From positions 1 to 13,813 of the forward strand of contig CADDYT010000160.1 in assembly GCA_902810755.1 (NCBI GenBank): a stretch of DNA of 13,813 nt, given 5' to 3'. This document shows positions 1 through 7,001 of the stretch, piece after piece. Both the position numbers and the translations under genes were made by a program. The stretch is from Chloroflexota bacterium. GTDB lineage: Bacteria > Chloroflexota > Ktedonobacteria > Ktedonobacterales > Ktedonobacteraceae. How positions within the stretch are numbered: position 1 is the first letter of the stretch; every line of letters begins with the position of its first letter. The notes under the pieces were generated by a model. That model did not search any database. It was not told the DNA's origin and saw only the letters and a program-made list of their open reading frames with translations.

Positions 1-2
1 CT

Positions 3-113
3 CTTGAGACTTCTCTGATGGAGTTCATCGCCCATTACAATCAAACGGCCAAACCCATCAAGTGGACCTACACCACCGAGAAGCTCCAACACAAACTCGG
101 AAAGCTTTTATGA
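3..113 (+). CDS. IS630-family transposase, C-terminal fragment (5' part outside window)
   Basis: The frame is open from the window edge and ends at TGA 111-113. The translated tail contains EFIAHYNQTAKPIKWTYTTE followed by KLQHKLGKLL. The YNQTAKPIKWTYT block matches the C-terminal end of IS630/Tc1-type DDE transposases, where a YN..AKP..W motif sits a few residues before the stop. Only about 36 residues are visible, so the catalytic DDE residues cannot be checked and it is unknown whether the element is intact to the left. No clear terminal inverted repeat can be assigned after the stop; a short hairpin (GCACA 127-131 with TGTGC 138-142) lies there. The call rests on this motif alone. Confidence 0.7.
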   Translation, partial: LETSLMEFIAHYNQTAKPIKWTYTTEKLQHKLGKLL

Positions 114-167
114 TCGCCTGTACTTAGCACAGTCTCTTGTGCAACGTGTAAGGACATCTGGCTATCC

Positions 168-218
168 ATTGTGAGAACTTTGTGATAGAAAGTCCACGCA
201 CTGAGATCATTCTGTGAT
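168..218 (+). promoter_or_regulatory. Candidate direct-repeat operator upstream of cydA (three TGTGA-type half-sites)
   Basis: Within the 320-bp gap before cydA (114-433), ATTGTGA (168-174) is followed after five bases by TTGTGAT (180-186), so the TTGTGA cores start exactly 11 bp apart, in the same orientation. A third, imperfect copy CTGTGA starts at 212, 32 bp after the second. The same arrangement occurs before the hydrogenase genes (6718-6767). TTGTGA resembles a half-site of the redox repressor Rex and of CRP/FNR proteins, but those bind inverted repeats. Same-strand repeats one helical turn apart fit OmpR/PhoB-type response regulators better. A possible -10 (TATACT, 229-234) lies just downstream, with no good -35. 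The shared pattern is seen; the regulator class is inferred. Confidence 0.5.
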
Positions 219-270
219 ATGGGCGCCCTATACTCCGTTATGTGAAAACCGACGCATGGCTGTCTATATT

Positions 271-296
271 GACCGGTATGATCGGTATGCCCGGTC
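271..296. repeat. Inverted repeat enclosing a 9-bp-period direct repeat, cydA leader
   Basis: GACCGG (271-276) and CCGGTC (291-296) form an inverted repeat. Between them, CGGTATG occurs twice (274-280 and 283-289). The element lies about 140 bp before the cydA start and could be a stem-loop in the leader or a protein site. No T-run follows, so it is not an obvious terminator. The rest of the leader up to 420 shows no gene or clear further site. Confidence 0.35.
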
Positions 297-433
297 CGGG
301 CAAGAAACCGGCGCCTACAGGACGGGGGAGCAATGAGGATGGGAGGTCCGCCTCTCGAACTCCGCAGCATATCTGTCTTACGCGCTACTGCCAGGGATCG
401 GCATAGAGAGCAGTAGGTATCTAAGGAGGCTTT

Positions 434-1819
434 ATGGATGCGTTAACGCTGGCTCGTTGGCAATTCGGCATAACGACCATCTATCATTTCTTTTTTGTCC
501 CGCTAACACTCGGGCTGTCACTGCTGGTAGCAATTATGGAGACAGCCTATGTCCGCAGCGGGAACGAGATCTATAAGCGCATGGCTCGCTTCTGGGGACA
601 ACTCTTCCTGATCAATTTCGCTATGGGCGTCGTCACCGGAATCGTGCAGGAGTTCCAGTTCGGCATGAACTGGTCCAACTATTCGCGCTATGTGGGTGAC
701 ATTTTTGGTGCGCCGCTGGCAATTGAAGCCCTGCTGGCGTTCTTTATGGAGTCCACCTTCCTGGGCATCTGGCTCTTCGGCTGGGATCGGCTGCCTAAAT
801 GGGCGCACCTGGCGTCAATCTGGCTGGTGGTGCTCGGCTCGAACATTTCGGCACTCTGGATCTTGATCGCCAACTCGTTTATGCAGCAGCCGGTGGGTTA
901 TGCTGTGCGTGGCAGCCGGGCTGAGATGACCAACTTCTTCGCACTGCTGACCAACGGCAACCTGTGGGTGCAATTTCCGCATGTGATTCTGGGCGGCATT
1001 GCTACCGCTGCCTTCTTCGTTCTCGGTATCAGCGCCTACAACCTTTTACGTCAAAGAGGTGAACAGGAGCTTTTCAAGCATTCCGCTAATATCGGCATTA
1101 TCGCAGCATTGATCGCCAGTATCCTCGTGGCAGTGAACGGTCACACTCAGGCCCAGTACATGGTGCGTATTCAGCCGATGAAAATGGCAGCAACAGAGGC
1201 GTTGTGGAACAGCGAACAGCCGGCAGCTTTCTCTCTCTTTACCATCGGCAGTGAGGATAGCCGCAAAGACATCTTCTCGATTAAAATTCCTACACTGCTC
1301 AGCATCCTCTCCTACAATGACCCGACGGCTAAAGTGGAGGGCATCAACCAGATTCAGGCTCAGTACGAGAAGCAGTACGGCCCCGGCAATTATGTCCCGC
1401 CCATCGCTATCACCTACTGGTCGTTCCGCTTAATGGTGGGCGCGGGCCTGCTCATGATTCTGCTCGCCTTGATCGCCGTCTACCTGGCATTGAAGAAGCG
1501 ACTGGAGACTGTGCGCTGGTTCCTATGGCTACTGCCATTCGCCATTGTCCTGCCTTATGTGGCGAACACAACGGGATGGATAATGACCGAGATGGGTCGC
1601 CAGCCCTGGATCGTCTTTGGCTTGCTTAAAACGGCGGATGCGGTATCCCCTACGGTGAATGCCCCATCGGTCCTGATATCGCTGATCCTGTTCACACTGC
1701 TCTACGGTGTGCTGATGGTTGCTGACGTGTACCTGCTGGTCAAATACGCGAAAGGCGAACCAGAACCAGGGCATGGAGAGCAAGGTGAAAAGGCGCCTTC
1801 TCTGGCACAGACTTACTAA
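434..1819 (+). CDS. cydA: Cytochrome bd ubiquinol/menaquinol oxidase subunit I
   Basis: CydA carries all three haems (b558, b595, d) of the cytochrome bd quinol oxidase, which reduces O2 to water in the cytoplasmic membrane. The 461-residue product aligns from its first residues with known CydA (RWQFGITTIYHFFFVPLTLG). The expected ligands are visible: His18 (E. coli His19), His183 (His186) and Met334 in YWSFRLMVG (Met393). Glu98 and Glu106 match the Glu99/Glu107 pair. The GRQPW box is at 389-393 with Glu386 before it. It is shorter than E. coli CydA (522 residues) because the quinol-binding Q-loop is the short type seen in Gram-positive and related bacteria. The ATG at 434 has an ideal AAGGAGG at 423-429. 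cydB follows 18 bp later. Confidence 0.97.
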   Translation: MDALTLARWQFGITTIYHFFFVPLTLGLSLLVAIMETAYVRSGNEIYKRMARFWGQLFLINFAMGVVTGIVQEFQFGMNWSNYSRYVGDIFGAPLAIEALLAFFMESTFLGIWLFGWDRLPKWAHLASIWLVVLGSNISALWILIANSFMQQPVGYAVRGSRAEMTNFFALLTNGNLWVQFPHVILGGIATAAFFVLGISAYNLLRQRGEQELFKHSANIGIIAALIASILVAVNGHTQAQYMVRIQPMKMAATEALWNSEQPAAFSLFTIGSEDSRKDIFSIKIPTLLSILSYNDPTAKVEGINQIQAQYEKQYGPGNYVPPIAITYWSFRLMVGAGLLMILLALIAVYLALKKRLETVRWFLWLLPFAIVLPYVANTTGWIMTEMGRQPWIVFGLLKTADAVSPTVNAPSVLISLILFTLLYGVLMVADVYLLVKYAKGEPEPGHGEQGEKAPSLAQTY

Positions 1820-1837
1820 AAGAAGGAGAAGAGTATC

Positions 1838-2857
1838 ATGAACTTCGACCTGAATACGCTCTGGTTTGCTCTGATCGGCATATTGTTCACCGGCTACTTT
1901 TTCCTCGAAGGCTTTGATTACGGCGTAGGTATCCTGCTGCCGTTCCTGGGAAAAGGCGACACAGAGCGGCGCATGATTCTCAATACTATCGGCCCGTTCT
2001 GGGATGGCAATGAGGTCTGGCTGCTGACCGCTGGCGGTGCGATTTTCGCCGCTTTCCCCAACTGGTACGCGACCCTGTTCAGCGGCTTCTACCTGGCGCT
2101 ACTGCTGATGCTGGCGGCCTTGATCATACGTGGTGTAGCTATTGAGTTCCGCAGCAAAGTTGAGAGTCCGCGCTGGCGTTCCACGTGGGACTGGCTGATG
2201 TTTGTGGGCAGCCTCATCCCCGGCCTGCTGTGGGGTGTGGCAGTCGGCAATATTATCCAGGGCGTGCCGATTGACGCGAAAATGAACTATGTAGGCGACT
2301 TCTGGGGCCTGCTCAATCCTTATGCAATCCTGACCGGTCTCGCCTTTGTCAGCATCTTCACACTGCACGGTGCAGTCTTTCTGAGCCTGAAAACAGAGGA
2401 TGCGATGATGGAGAAGGCGCATACCACTGCCAGCAGGCTCTGGTTGCCAACGGTCATCCTGATTTTCCTGGTGGTCACTGGCGGCTACCTCTTCACCGGC
2501 GTGTTCAGTCGCCTGGGCGTTGATCCCGGCACGGGGCCGTTGGGCGCTGCTGCCGCGCTGCTGGCTGCTGGCTGGTTCATTCACACACGACGGCATGGTT
2601 GGGCCTTCATCATGCTCGCGGCCACCATCCTGCTGTCAGCAGCAACCATTTTCGCGGGCATGTATCCCAACGTCATGATCTCCAGCCTGAATCCGGCCTG
2701 GAACCTGACGATCTATAACGCTTCTTCGAGTACCTATACGCTCACAGTCATGAGCTGGGTTGCATTGATCTTTGTGCCGTTCGTGCTGGTTTATCAGGCG
2801 TGGAACTACTGGATCTTTCGCAAGCGCATCGGACGCCAGACGGCGGTTCACTACTAG
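1838..2857 (+). CDS. cydB: Cytochrome bd oxidase subunit II
   Basis: CydB is the haem-free partner of CydA and is needed for a stable, active bd oxidase. The 339-residue protein is a polytopic membrane protein. It carries the family signature near its N-terminus: FFLEGFDYGVG (residues 21-31, Glu24 and Asp27) and PFWDGNEVWL (residues 53-62, Asp56 and Glu59). Length matches the family (about 340-380). The ATG at 1838 is preceded by AAGGAG at 1823-1828. The gene lies 18 bp after the cydA stop, so the two are almost certainly co-transcribed. Downstream, 289 bp of repeats separate it from cydD, unlike the tight spacing elsewhere in the locus. Confidence 0.97.
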   Translation: MNFDLNTLWFALIGILFTGYFFLEGFDYGVGILLPFLGKGDTERRMILNTIGPFWDGNEVWLLTAGGAIFAAFPNWYATLFSGFYLALLLMLAALIIRGVAIEFRSKVESPRWRSTWDWLMFVGSLIPGLLWGVAVGNIIQGVPIDAKMNYVGDFWGLLNPYAILTGLAFVSIFTLHGAVFLSLKTEDAMMEKAHTTASRLWLPTVILIFLVVTGGYLFTGVFSRLGVDPGTGPLGAAAALLAAGWFIHTRRHGWAFIMLAATILLSAATIFAGMYPNVMISSLNPAWNLTIYNASSSTYTLTVMSWVALIFVPFVLVYQAWNYWIFRKRIGRQTAVHY

Positions 2858-2910
2858 CTTTGGGTGTCGTTTGTCTACCAGGGTTTTGTACGGCGTTTGC
2901 CTACCAGGGA

Positions 2911-3020
2911 CCAGGGCGAGAGCAAGCCTCGCCCCTACCATAGACGGTTCTGCCTTAGATCTCACAGATCTTCCAGACCGCTGTCGATTATAGTAGGGGC
3001 GCCCCTCGCGGGCGCCCTGA
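2911..3020. repeat. REP-like inverted pair (BIME/MITE-like element) between cydB and cydD
   Basis: Two 28-bp units face each other. Read on the minus strand, 2911-2938 begins GTAGGGGCG and ends CGCCCTGG. Read on the plus strand, 2993-3020 begins GTAGGGGCG and ends CGCCCTGA. Each folds on itself: GGGCGAG/CTCGCCC at 2914-2934, and AGGGCGCCC-type arms at 2995-3018 with one bulged G. The 54-bp centre is also self-complementary: AGATCT-CAC-AGATCT at 2957-2971, flanked by imperfect GACGGTTCTG / CAGACCGCTGTC arms. The whole element could form a cruciform or RNA hairpins. A 15-bp repeat GTTTGYCTACCAGGG lies just before it (2869-2883 and 2895-2909). Family identity would need genome-wide copies. Confidence 0.6.
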
Positions 3021-3128
3021 ATCTCTGGTAACTCTGATATCTCTGGTAAATCTGGTATCATCGGCAACTTTGATATTACTGCCAACTCTGATATCTCTGG
3101 CAATTATGACAACCCTGGCAACCCTGGC
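3021..3128 (+). repeat. Six-unit 18-bp tandem array abutting cydD
   Basis: Six consecutive 18-bp units run from 3021 to 3128 with no gap. The consensus is approximately ATCTCTGGCAACTCTGAT. Units 1, 2, 4 and 5 are closest to it; unit 6 (AACCCTGGC twice) is the most diverged. The period is a multiple of three and the phase is that of cydD. The frame stays open from just after a TGA at 3018-3020 into cydD, and would read roughly (Ile-Ser-Gly-Asn-Ser-Asp)x6. No ATG, GTG or TTG start lies inside the array; the first is TTG 3135. The array probably is untranslated but occupies the region where the cydD promoter or ribosome site would be. Confidence 0.75.
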
Positions 3129-3146
3129 GGCAGATTGTTTTCTACC

Positions 3147-4877
3147 ATGAAGATAGATAAAAGACTGTTTCGTTCCATCAAAGGCGGGAAGAGCTATCTC
3201 TTCCTGACAGTCGGGGTCGGACTGCTTCTCGGCATCCTGATCATTGCGCAGGCATACACGATGAGCGCGGTTGTCAGCGGCGTCTTCCTGGCAAGGCAAA
3301 CGCTGTCGCAGGTGTTTCTGCTGCTCTGTGGACTGGCGGCGATCATCGTCGTACGCTCGGCGTTGCTGGGGGGGAGCAGTGTGACGGCGAATCGTGTGGC
3401 AGCGCGCGTTAAGACCGATCTGCGTGAGCGTCTCCTCGCTCACCTGCTGGCACTGGGGCCAGCCTACACCAGAGGCGAACGCAGCGGAGAGCTGACCAAT
3501 ACTCTCGTTGAGGGTGTGGAAGCGCTGGACGCCTACTTCAGCCAGTATGTGCCGCAATTGTTTCTGACGATACTGGTTCCTCTCGCTATTGTCATCGTTG
3601 TCTTCTCGGTTGATATCCTCTCCGGCGTAGTCCTGCTAGTCACGGCGCCGGTCCTGCCGGTGTTTATGGCGCTAATCGGCATGATGGCCGATGCGCTGAC
3701 GAAGCGGCAGTGGAAGGTGCTGAGCCTGATGAGCGCACATTTTCTGGATGTGTTACAGGGCCTGACCACGCTGAAGCTTTTTGGCCGTAGCAAGGCTCAG
3801 GAAAAAACGATTCGCAGCGTGAGTGAGCAATTCCGCAAGACGACGATGAACGTGCTGCGCGTGGCATTTCTTTCTTCGCTCGTCCTGGAAATGGGTGCAA
3901 CAATCAGCACTGCGATTGTGGCAGTTGAAATCGGTCTGCGCCTGCTCTATGGCTGGATTCCTTTCCAGCAAGCATTTTTTGTTTTACTGCTGGCACCTGA
4001 ATTTTACCTGCCGCTGCGCATGCTCGGCACACGCTTTCACGCCGGCATGAACGGCTCGGCGGCGGCACAGCGCATCTTCGAGATCCTCGACACGCCCGTA
4101 CCGGCCCGGCCAGCGCCGGCAGAATCGGCGCTCCCGGCGCTTGCCAGCAATGAGATTCGTTTTGAGAGAGTGCAATATTCGTATGACGGACAGCGCCCGG
4201 CCTTGCAGGACGTTTCCTTCACCATCGAGCCGGGACAGAAAGTGGCTCTGGTCGGACCAAGCGGAGCCGGCAAAAGCACAATAGCGCACCTGCTGCTGCG
4301 CTTTATCGAGCCGGGCGGCGGTCAGATCAGTATTGGCTCAGTCGCATTATCGGCTCTGCCAGCGCAGCAGTGGCGCCAGCAGGTGGCCTGGGTGCCACAA
4401 CATCCCTACCTATTCAACACAACGGTGGCGGAAAATATCCGTCTCGCAAAGCCTGAAGCATCGCTGCAAGAGGTCATCACGGCGGCACGGCAGGCATACG
4501 CACATGAGTTTATCCAGGCACTGCCGCAGGGCTATGATACGATCATCGGCGAGCAGGGTGCGCGCCTGAGCGGCGGTCAGATACAGCGCCTGAGCCTGGC
4601 GCGGGCATTTCTGAAAGACGCTCCGCTGCTGATCCTGGATGAGGCAACGTCAAATCTCGATCCTGAGCAGGAAGAGTTGATCATCGAGGCCACACAGCGA
4701 CTGATGCAGGGACGCACAGTGCTGATCATCGCTCATCGTCTCAATACAGTACGGGCAGCTAATCAGATTATTGTGCTCAACGAAGGGCTGGTGACGGCAG
4801 TGGGAACACATCAGACGCTGATGCAGCACGCCGGCATCTATCAGCAATTAGTCGAGGCATATGGAGGCAGCGTATGA
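3147..4877 (+). CDS. cydD: CydD: ABC transporter ATP-binding/permease half for cytochrome bd assembly
   Basis: CydD pairs with CydC as a heterodimeric ABC exporter required for cytochrome bd maturation. In E. coli it was linked to cysteine and glutathione export and more recently to haem transport. From the ATG at 3147 it has 576 residues: an N-terminal six-helix permease domain to about residue 320 and a nucleotide-binding domain. Walker A is GPSGAGKST (370-378), the signature LSGGQ (474-478), and Walker B LLILDEA with Asp498 and Glu499. The D-loop SNLD and switch histidine (IIAHRL) follow. The start is uncertain: ATG 3147 lacks a strong ribosome site, while TTG 3135 (four residues longer) has a GGCGG just before it. 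The stop overlaps the cydC start (ATGA). Confidence 0.93.
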   Translation: MKIDKRLFRSIKGGKSYLFLTVGVGLLLGILIIAQAYTMSAVVSGVFLARQTLSQVFLLLCGLAAIIVVRSALLGGSSVTANRVAARVKTDLRERLLAHLLALGPAYTRGERSGELTNTLVEGVEALDAYFSQYVPQLFLTILVPLAIVIVVFSVDILSGVVLLVTAPVLPVFMALIGMMADALTKRQWKVLSLMSAHFLDVLQGLTTLKLFGRSKAQEKTIRSVSEQFRKTTMNVLRVAFLSSLVLEMGATISTAIVAVEIGLRLLYGWIPFQQAFFVLLLAPEFYLPLRMLGTRFHAGMNGSAAAQRIFEILDTPVPARPAPAESALPALASNEIRFERVQYSYDGQRPALQDVSFTIEPGQKVALVGPSGAGKSTIAHLLLRFIEPGGGQISIGSVALSALPAQQWRQQVAWVPQHPYLFNTTVAENIRLAKPEASLQEVITAARQAYAHEFIQALPQGYDTIIGEQGARLSGGQIQRLSLARAFLKDAPLLILDEATSNLDPEQEELIIEATQRLMQGRTVLIIAHRLNTVRAANQIIVLNEGLVTAVGTHQTLMQHAGIYQQLVEAYGGSV

Positions 4878-6664
4878 CACACGAGACAGGAACACTCTGG
4901 CGGCTGCTCCGCCTGGCATGGCCGCTCAAAGGCTGGATTGCGCTGGCGGCGTTGCTCGGCGTGGCAACGGTGGGCGGCGGCATTGGTCTGATGGCAACTT
5001 CGGCCTATCTCATTTCGGCTGCCGCGCTGCATCCCTCGGTGGCAGCTCTTCAGGTAGCAATTGTCGGCGTGCGTTTCTTCGGTATCGCGCGCGGCGTCTT
5101 TCGCTACCTGGAACGCTACGTCTCTCATAACGTCTCATTCCGCCTGCTGGCACAACTGCGCGTCTGGTTCTACCAGGCATTGGAGCCGCTGGCACCGGCC
5201 CGCCTGCTGGCACTGAGCAGCGGCAAAGCTGAGATGCATAGCAGCGGCGACCTGCTCAGCCGGCTGGTATCCGATATCGAGACGTTGCAGAACGTGTATG
5301 TGCGCGTGATTGCGCCGCCGCTGGTGGCTGCCGTCATAGCGGCGGGGATGTGGCTCTTTCTGGGCGCGTATCATGTGTTCTTCGCGCTGCTCTGGCTGGC
5401 CTTCTTTTTGCTCACCGCTATTGGTGTGCCATTGCTGGCCTACCTGCTCGGACGGAAAACGGGAGAGCGCGCGATAGCGGTCAGGGCGCGTCTGAACCGC
5501 GAACTGGTGGAAGATATCCAGGGCATGGCCGATGTGGTGGCGTATGGACGCGAACAGGACCGGCTGGCACGCATGCGGCAACTCAATCAAGAACTGGTGA
5601 ACTTGCAGGCGCGCATGGCGCATATCGCCGGCTTGCAGGATGCGCTGGGCAATCTGCTGATGAATCTTGCTGCACTGGCGATGCTGATAGCAGCTATTCC
5701 TCTGGTGCGCGCAGGCCAGCTCAACGGGGTACTGCTGGCGGTGCTCGCGCTGGCGACTATCGCCAGTTTTGAAGCGGTTCTCTCGCTCCCTTCGGCCTTT
5801 CAACAACTGGGCAGCAATCTGGCAGCGGCGCGGCGGCTCTTTGAGATCGTTGACGCGCAACCGGCTGTACGTGATAGCGATGCGCCTTCACCGGTACCAC
5901 AGTCCTGCGATCTGGTTGTCAAAAATCTGCGTTTCCGCTATCAGGCCAATGAAGCGTATGTAATAGATAACATCAGTTTTGCGCTGCCACAGGGACACTG
6001 CCTGGCGCTCGTTGGACCGAGTGGCGCCGGCAAATCGACGCTGGCGAATCTGCTCTTGCGTTTCTGGGACTATCAGGAAGGAGAGATTCTCCTGGGCGGG
6101 CATGCACTACGCGATTATCACCAGGAGGACATTCACCGCCTGATCAGCGTGGTCACGCAGCACACGCATCTTTTTAACACGTCGATTCGTGACAATATCC
6201 TGCTGGCGAAACCGGATGCCAGCGAGGCAGAACTGATCCGGGCCGCCCGGCTGGCGCAGATTCACGATTTTATTCAGGCGCTGCCACAGGGCTACGATAC
6301 ACAGATCGGCGAACAGGGTCTGCTCCTCTCCGGTGGCGAGCGCCAGCGCATCGCTATTGCGCGCGCCATGCTCAAGAACGCGCCCATCTTGCTGCTGGAC
6401 GAGGCAACTGCCAATCTGGATGCCCTGACTGAACAGGCAGTCCTTCAGGCACTGCACACACTCATGCAGGGCCGTACCACGCTGATCATTACGCACCGGC
6501 TAGTGGGCCTGGAAAAGGCGGACGAGATTCTCGTTTTGCAGGATGGCCGGGTGCGAGAGCGAGGCACACATTACGAACTGATGCAACTGGAAGGGCTGTA
6601 CTGGAAAATGGCTCACACACAGAATCAGATGCTGCGCCAGAGTATAGGTGGAACGAGAGATTGA
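4874..6664 (+). CDS. cydC: CydC: ABC transporter ATP-binding/permease half for cytochrome bd assembly
   Basis: This is the second half of the CydDC exporter. The 596-residue protein starts at ATG 4874, overlapping the cydD stop by 4 bp, with GGAGG at 4863-4867. That suggests translational coupling and a 1:1 heterodimer. The N-terminal membrane domain contains the family stretch GGIGLMATSAYLISAAALHP, typical of CydC. The nucleotide-binding domain has Walker A GPSGAGKST (381-389), signature LSGGE (485-489), Walker B LLLLDEA with Asp509 and Glu510, and IITHRL as the switch-histidine segment. Both halves of the transporter therefore look ATPase-competent. The order cydABDC is intact. A candidate terminator overlaps the stop codon, so the locus probably ends here. 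Confidence 0.95.
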   Translation: MTHETGTLWRLLRLAWPLKGWIALAALLGVATVGGGIGLMATSAYLISAAALHPSVAALQVAIVGVRFFGIARGVFRYLERYVSHNVSFRLLAQLRVWFYQALEPLAPARLLALSSGKAEMHSSGDLLSRLVSDIETLQNVYVRVIAPPLVAAVIAAGMWLFLGAYHVFFALLWLAFFLLTAIGVPLLAYLLGRKTGERAIAVRARLNRELVEDIQGMADVVAYGREQDRLARMRQLNQELVNLQARMAHIAGLQDALGNLLMNLAALAMLIAAIPLVRAGQLNGVLLAVLALATIASFEAVLSLPSAFQQLGSNLAAARRLFEIVDAQPAVRDSDAPSPVPQSCDLVVKNLRFRYQANEAYVIDNISFALPQGHCLALVGPSGAGKSTLANLLLRFWDYQEGEILLGGHALRDYHQEDIHRLISVVTQHTHLFNTSIRDNILLAKPDASEAELIRAARLAQIHDFIQALPQGYDTQIGEQGLLLSGGERQRIAIARAMLKNAPILLLDEATANLDALTEQAVLQALHTLMQGRTTLIITHRLVGLEKADEILVLQDGRVRERGTHYELMQLEGLYWKMAHTQNQMLRQSIGGTRD

Positions 6665-6682
6665 TCGGCAATGCTCTTTTTT
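6656..6682 (+). terminator. Candidate intrinsic terminator after cydC
   Basis: AGAGATTG (6656-6663) can pair with CAAT-G-CTCT (6669-6677), leaving a 5-base loop and one bulged G. A run of T follows at 6677-6682. The structure overlaps the cydC stop codon (6662-6664). The stem is short and AT-rich, so strength is uncertain, but stem plus T-run at an operon end is what is expected. Confidence 0.5.
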
Positions 6683-6717
6683 GTTTCTTTACATGTCACA
6701 AACACAGAGAGCAACAG

Positions 6718-6767
6718 ATTGTGATAGGTTTGTGATGCATGTAGCTGGATTTGCAAGGAAATTGTAA
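6718..6767 (+). promoter_or_regulatory. Candidate direct-repeat operator upstream of the hydrogenase genes
   Basis: ATTGTGA (6718-6724), five bases, then TTGTGAT (6730-6736): the TTGTGA cores start 11 bp apart on the same strand. TTGTAA starts at 6762, 32 bp after the second core. Both spacings are identical to those before cydA, where the third copy is CTGTGA. A reverse copy TCACAA also lies upstream (6696-6701), but in the order and spacing that a Rex or FNR dimer would not use. Outside the half-sites the two promoters show little similarity, which argues against recent duplication of the whole region. This suggests one regulator controls both units; which one cannot be told from sequence. 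Confidence 0.5.
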
Positions 6768-6797
6768 GGAAGTTATGCTAATCATGACATTGTCATG
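6751..6797 (+). promoter_or_regulatory. Candidate sigma70-type promoter with overlapping palindrome, hydrogenase operon
   Basis: TTGCAA (6751-6756) and TATGCT (6774-6779) are separated by 17 bp, each matching four of six consensus bases. The predicted start, near 6786, falls inside a perfect palindrome CATGACA-T-TGTCATG (6783-6797). An operator there would suit a repressor, while the direct repeats lie about 60 bp upstream of the start, a position typical of activators. An alternative AT-rich -10 (TATATAAG) lies at about 6846. The palindrome is certain; the promoter is a prediction. Confidence 0.4.
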
Positions 6798-6909
6798 TCT
6801 TCATTTTCTGTAAAGTGTAAGAGGCATGCAATGTTTTTCAAGCAATATATAAGAAAGGAGTCATGCTTTTAACAAAGAGGACCATTGCCAGGACCGGAGC
6901 ATTTTAGCG

Positions 6910-6972
6910 ATGCGAGCAGGCTGGATAAAGCACGCAACATATTTTTTGAGGCTAGTAGATGCAGTGGCTTAG
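6910..6972 (+). CDS. Possible 20-residue upstream ORF in the hydrogenase leader
   Basis: ATG 6910 opens a 20-codon frame (MRAGWIKHATYFLRLVDAVA) ending at TAG 6970-6972, preceded by CGGAG at 6895-6899. A second mini-ORF, ATG 6863 to TAG 6905-6907 (14 residues, MLLTKRTIARTGAF), has AAAGGAG at 6854-6860, but only two bases separate it from the ATG, which is short. They lie back to back in the 337-bp leader before the small subunit. No similarity to known leader peptides is recognised. ORFs this short arise by chance, so this is only a note that the leader may be translated. Confidence 0.15.
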   Translation: MRAGWIKHATYFLRLVDAVA

Positions 6973-7001
6973 CAACCAGAGAAAAGGAGTGTGACATCAC
7001 G

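Noticed and set aside
2636..3103. Minus-strand frame with a PEISEL-type repeat peptide
   Set aside because: It arises from reading the 18-bp tandem array and the end of cydB backwards. It overlaps a certain gene and has no ribosome site or recognisable domain.
6696..6724. Rex or FNR/CRP inverted operator made of TCACAA (6696-6701) and TTGTGA (6719-6724)
   Set aside because: The half-sites are in the order TCACAA...TTGTGA and 17 bp apart, the reverse of the TTGTGA...TCACAA order and spacing these dimers bind. The direct repeat explains the site better.
6885..7001. N-terminal extension of the hydrogenase small subunit from TTG 6885
   Set aside because: It would place 39 unrelated residues before a normal-length Tat leader, and AAGGAG at 6984-6989 supports ATG 7002.
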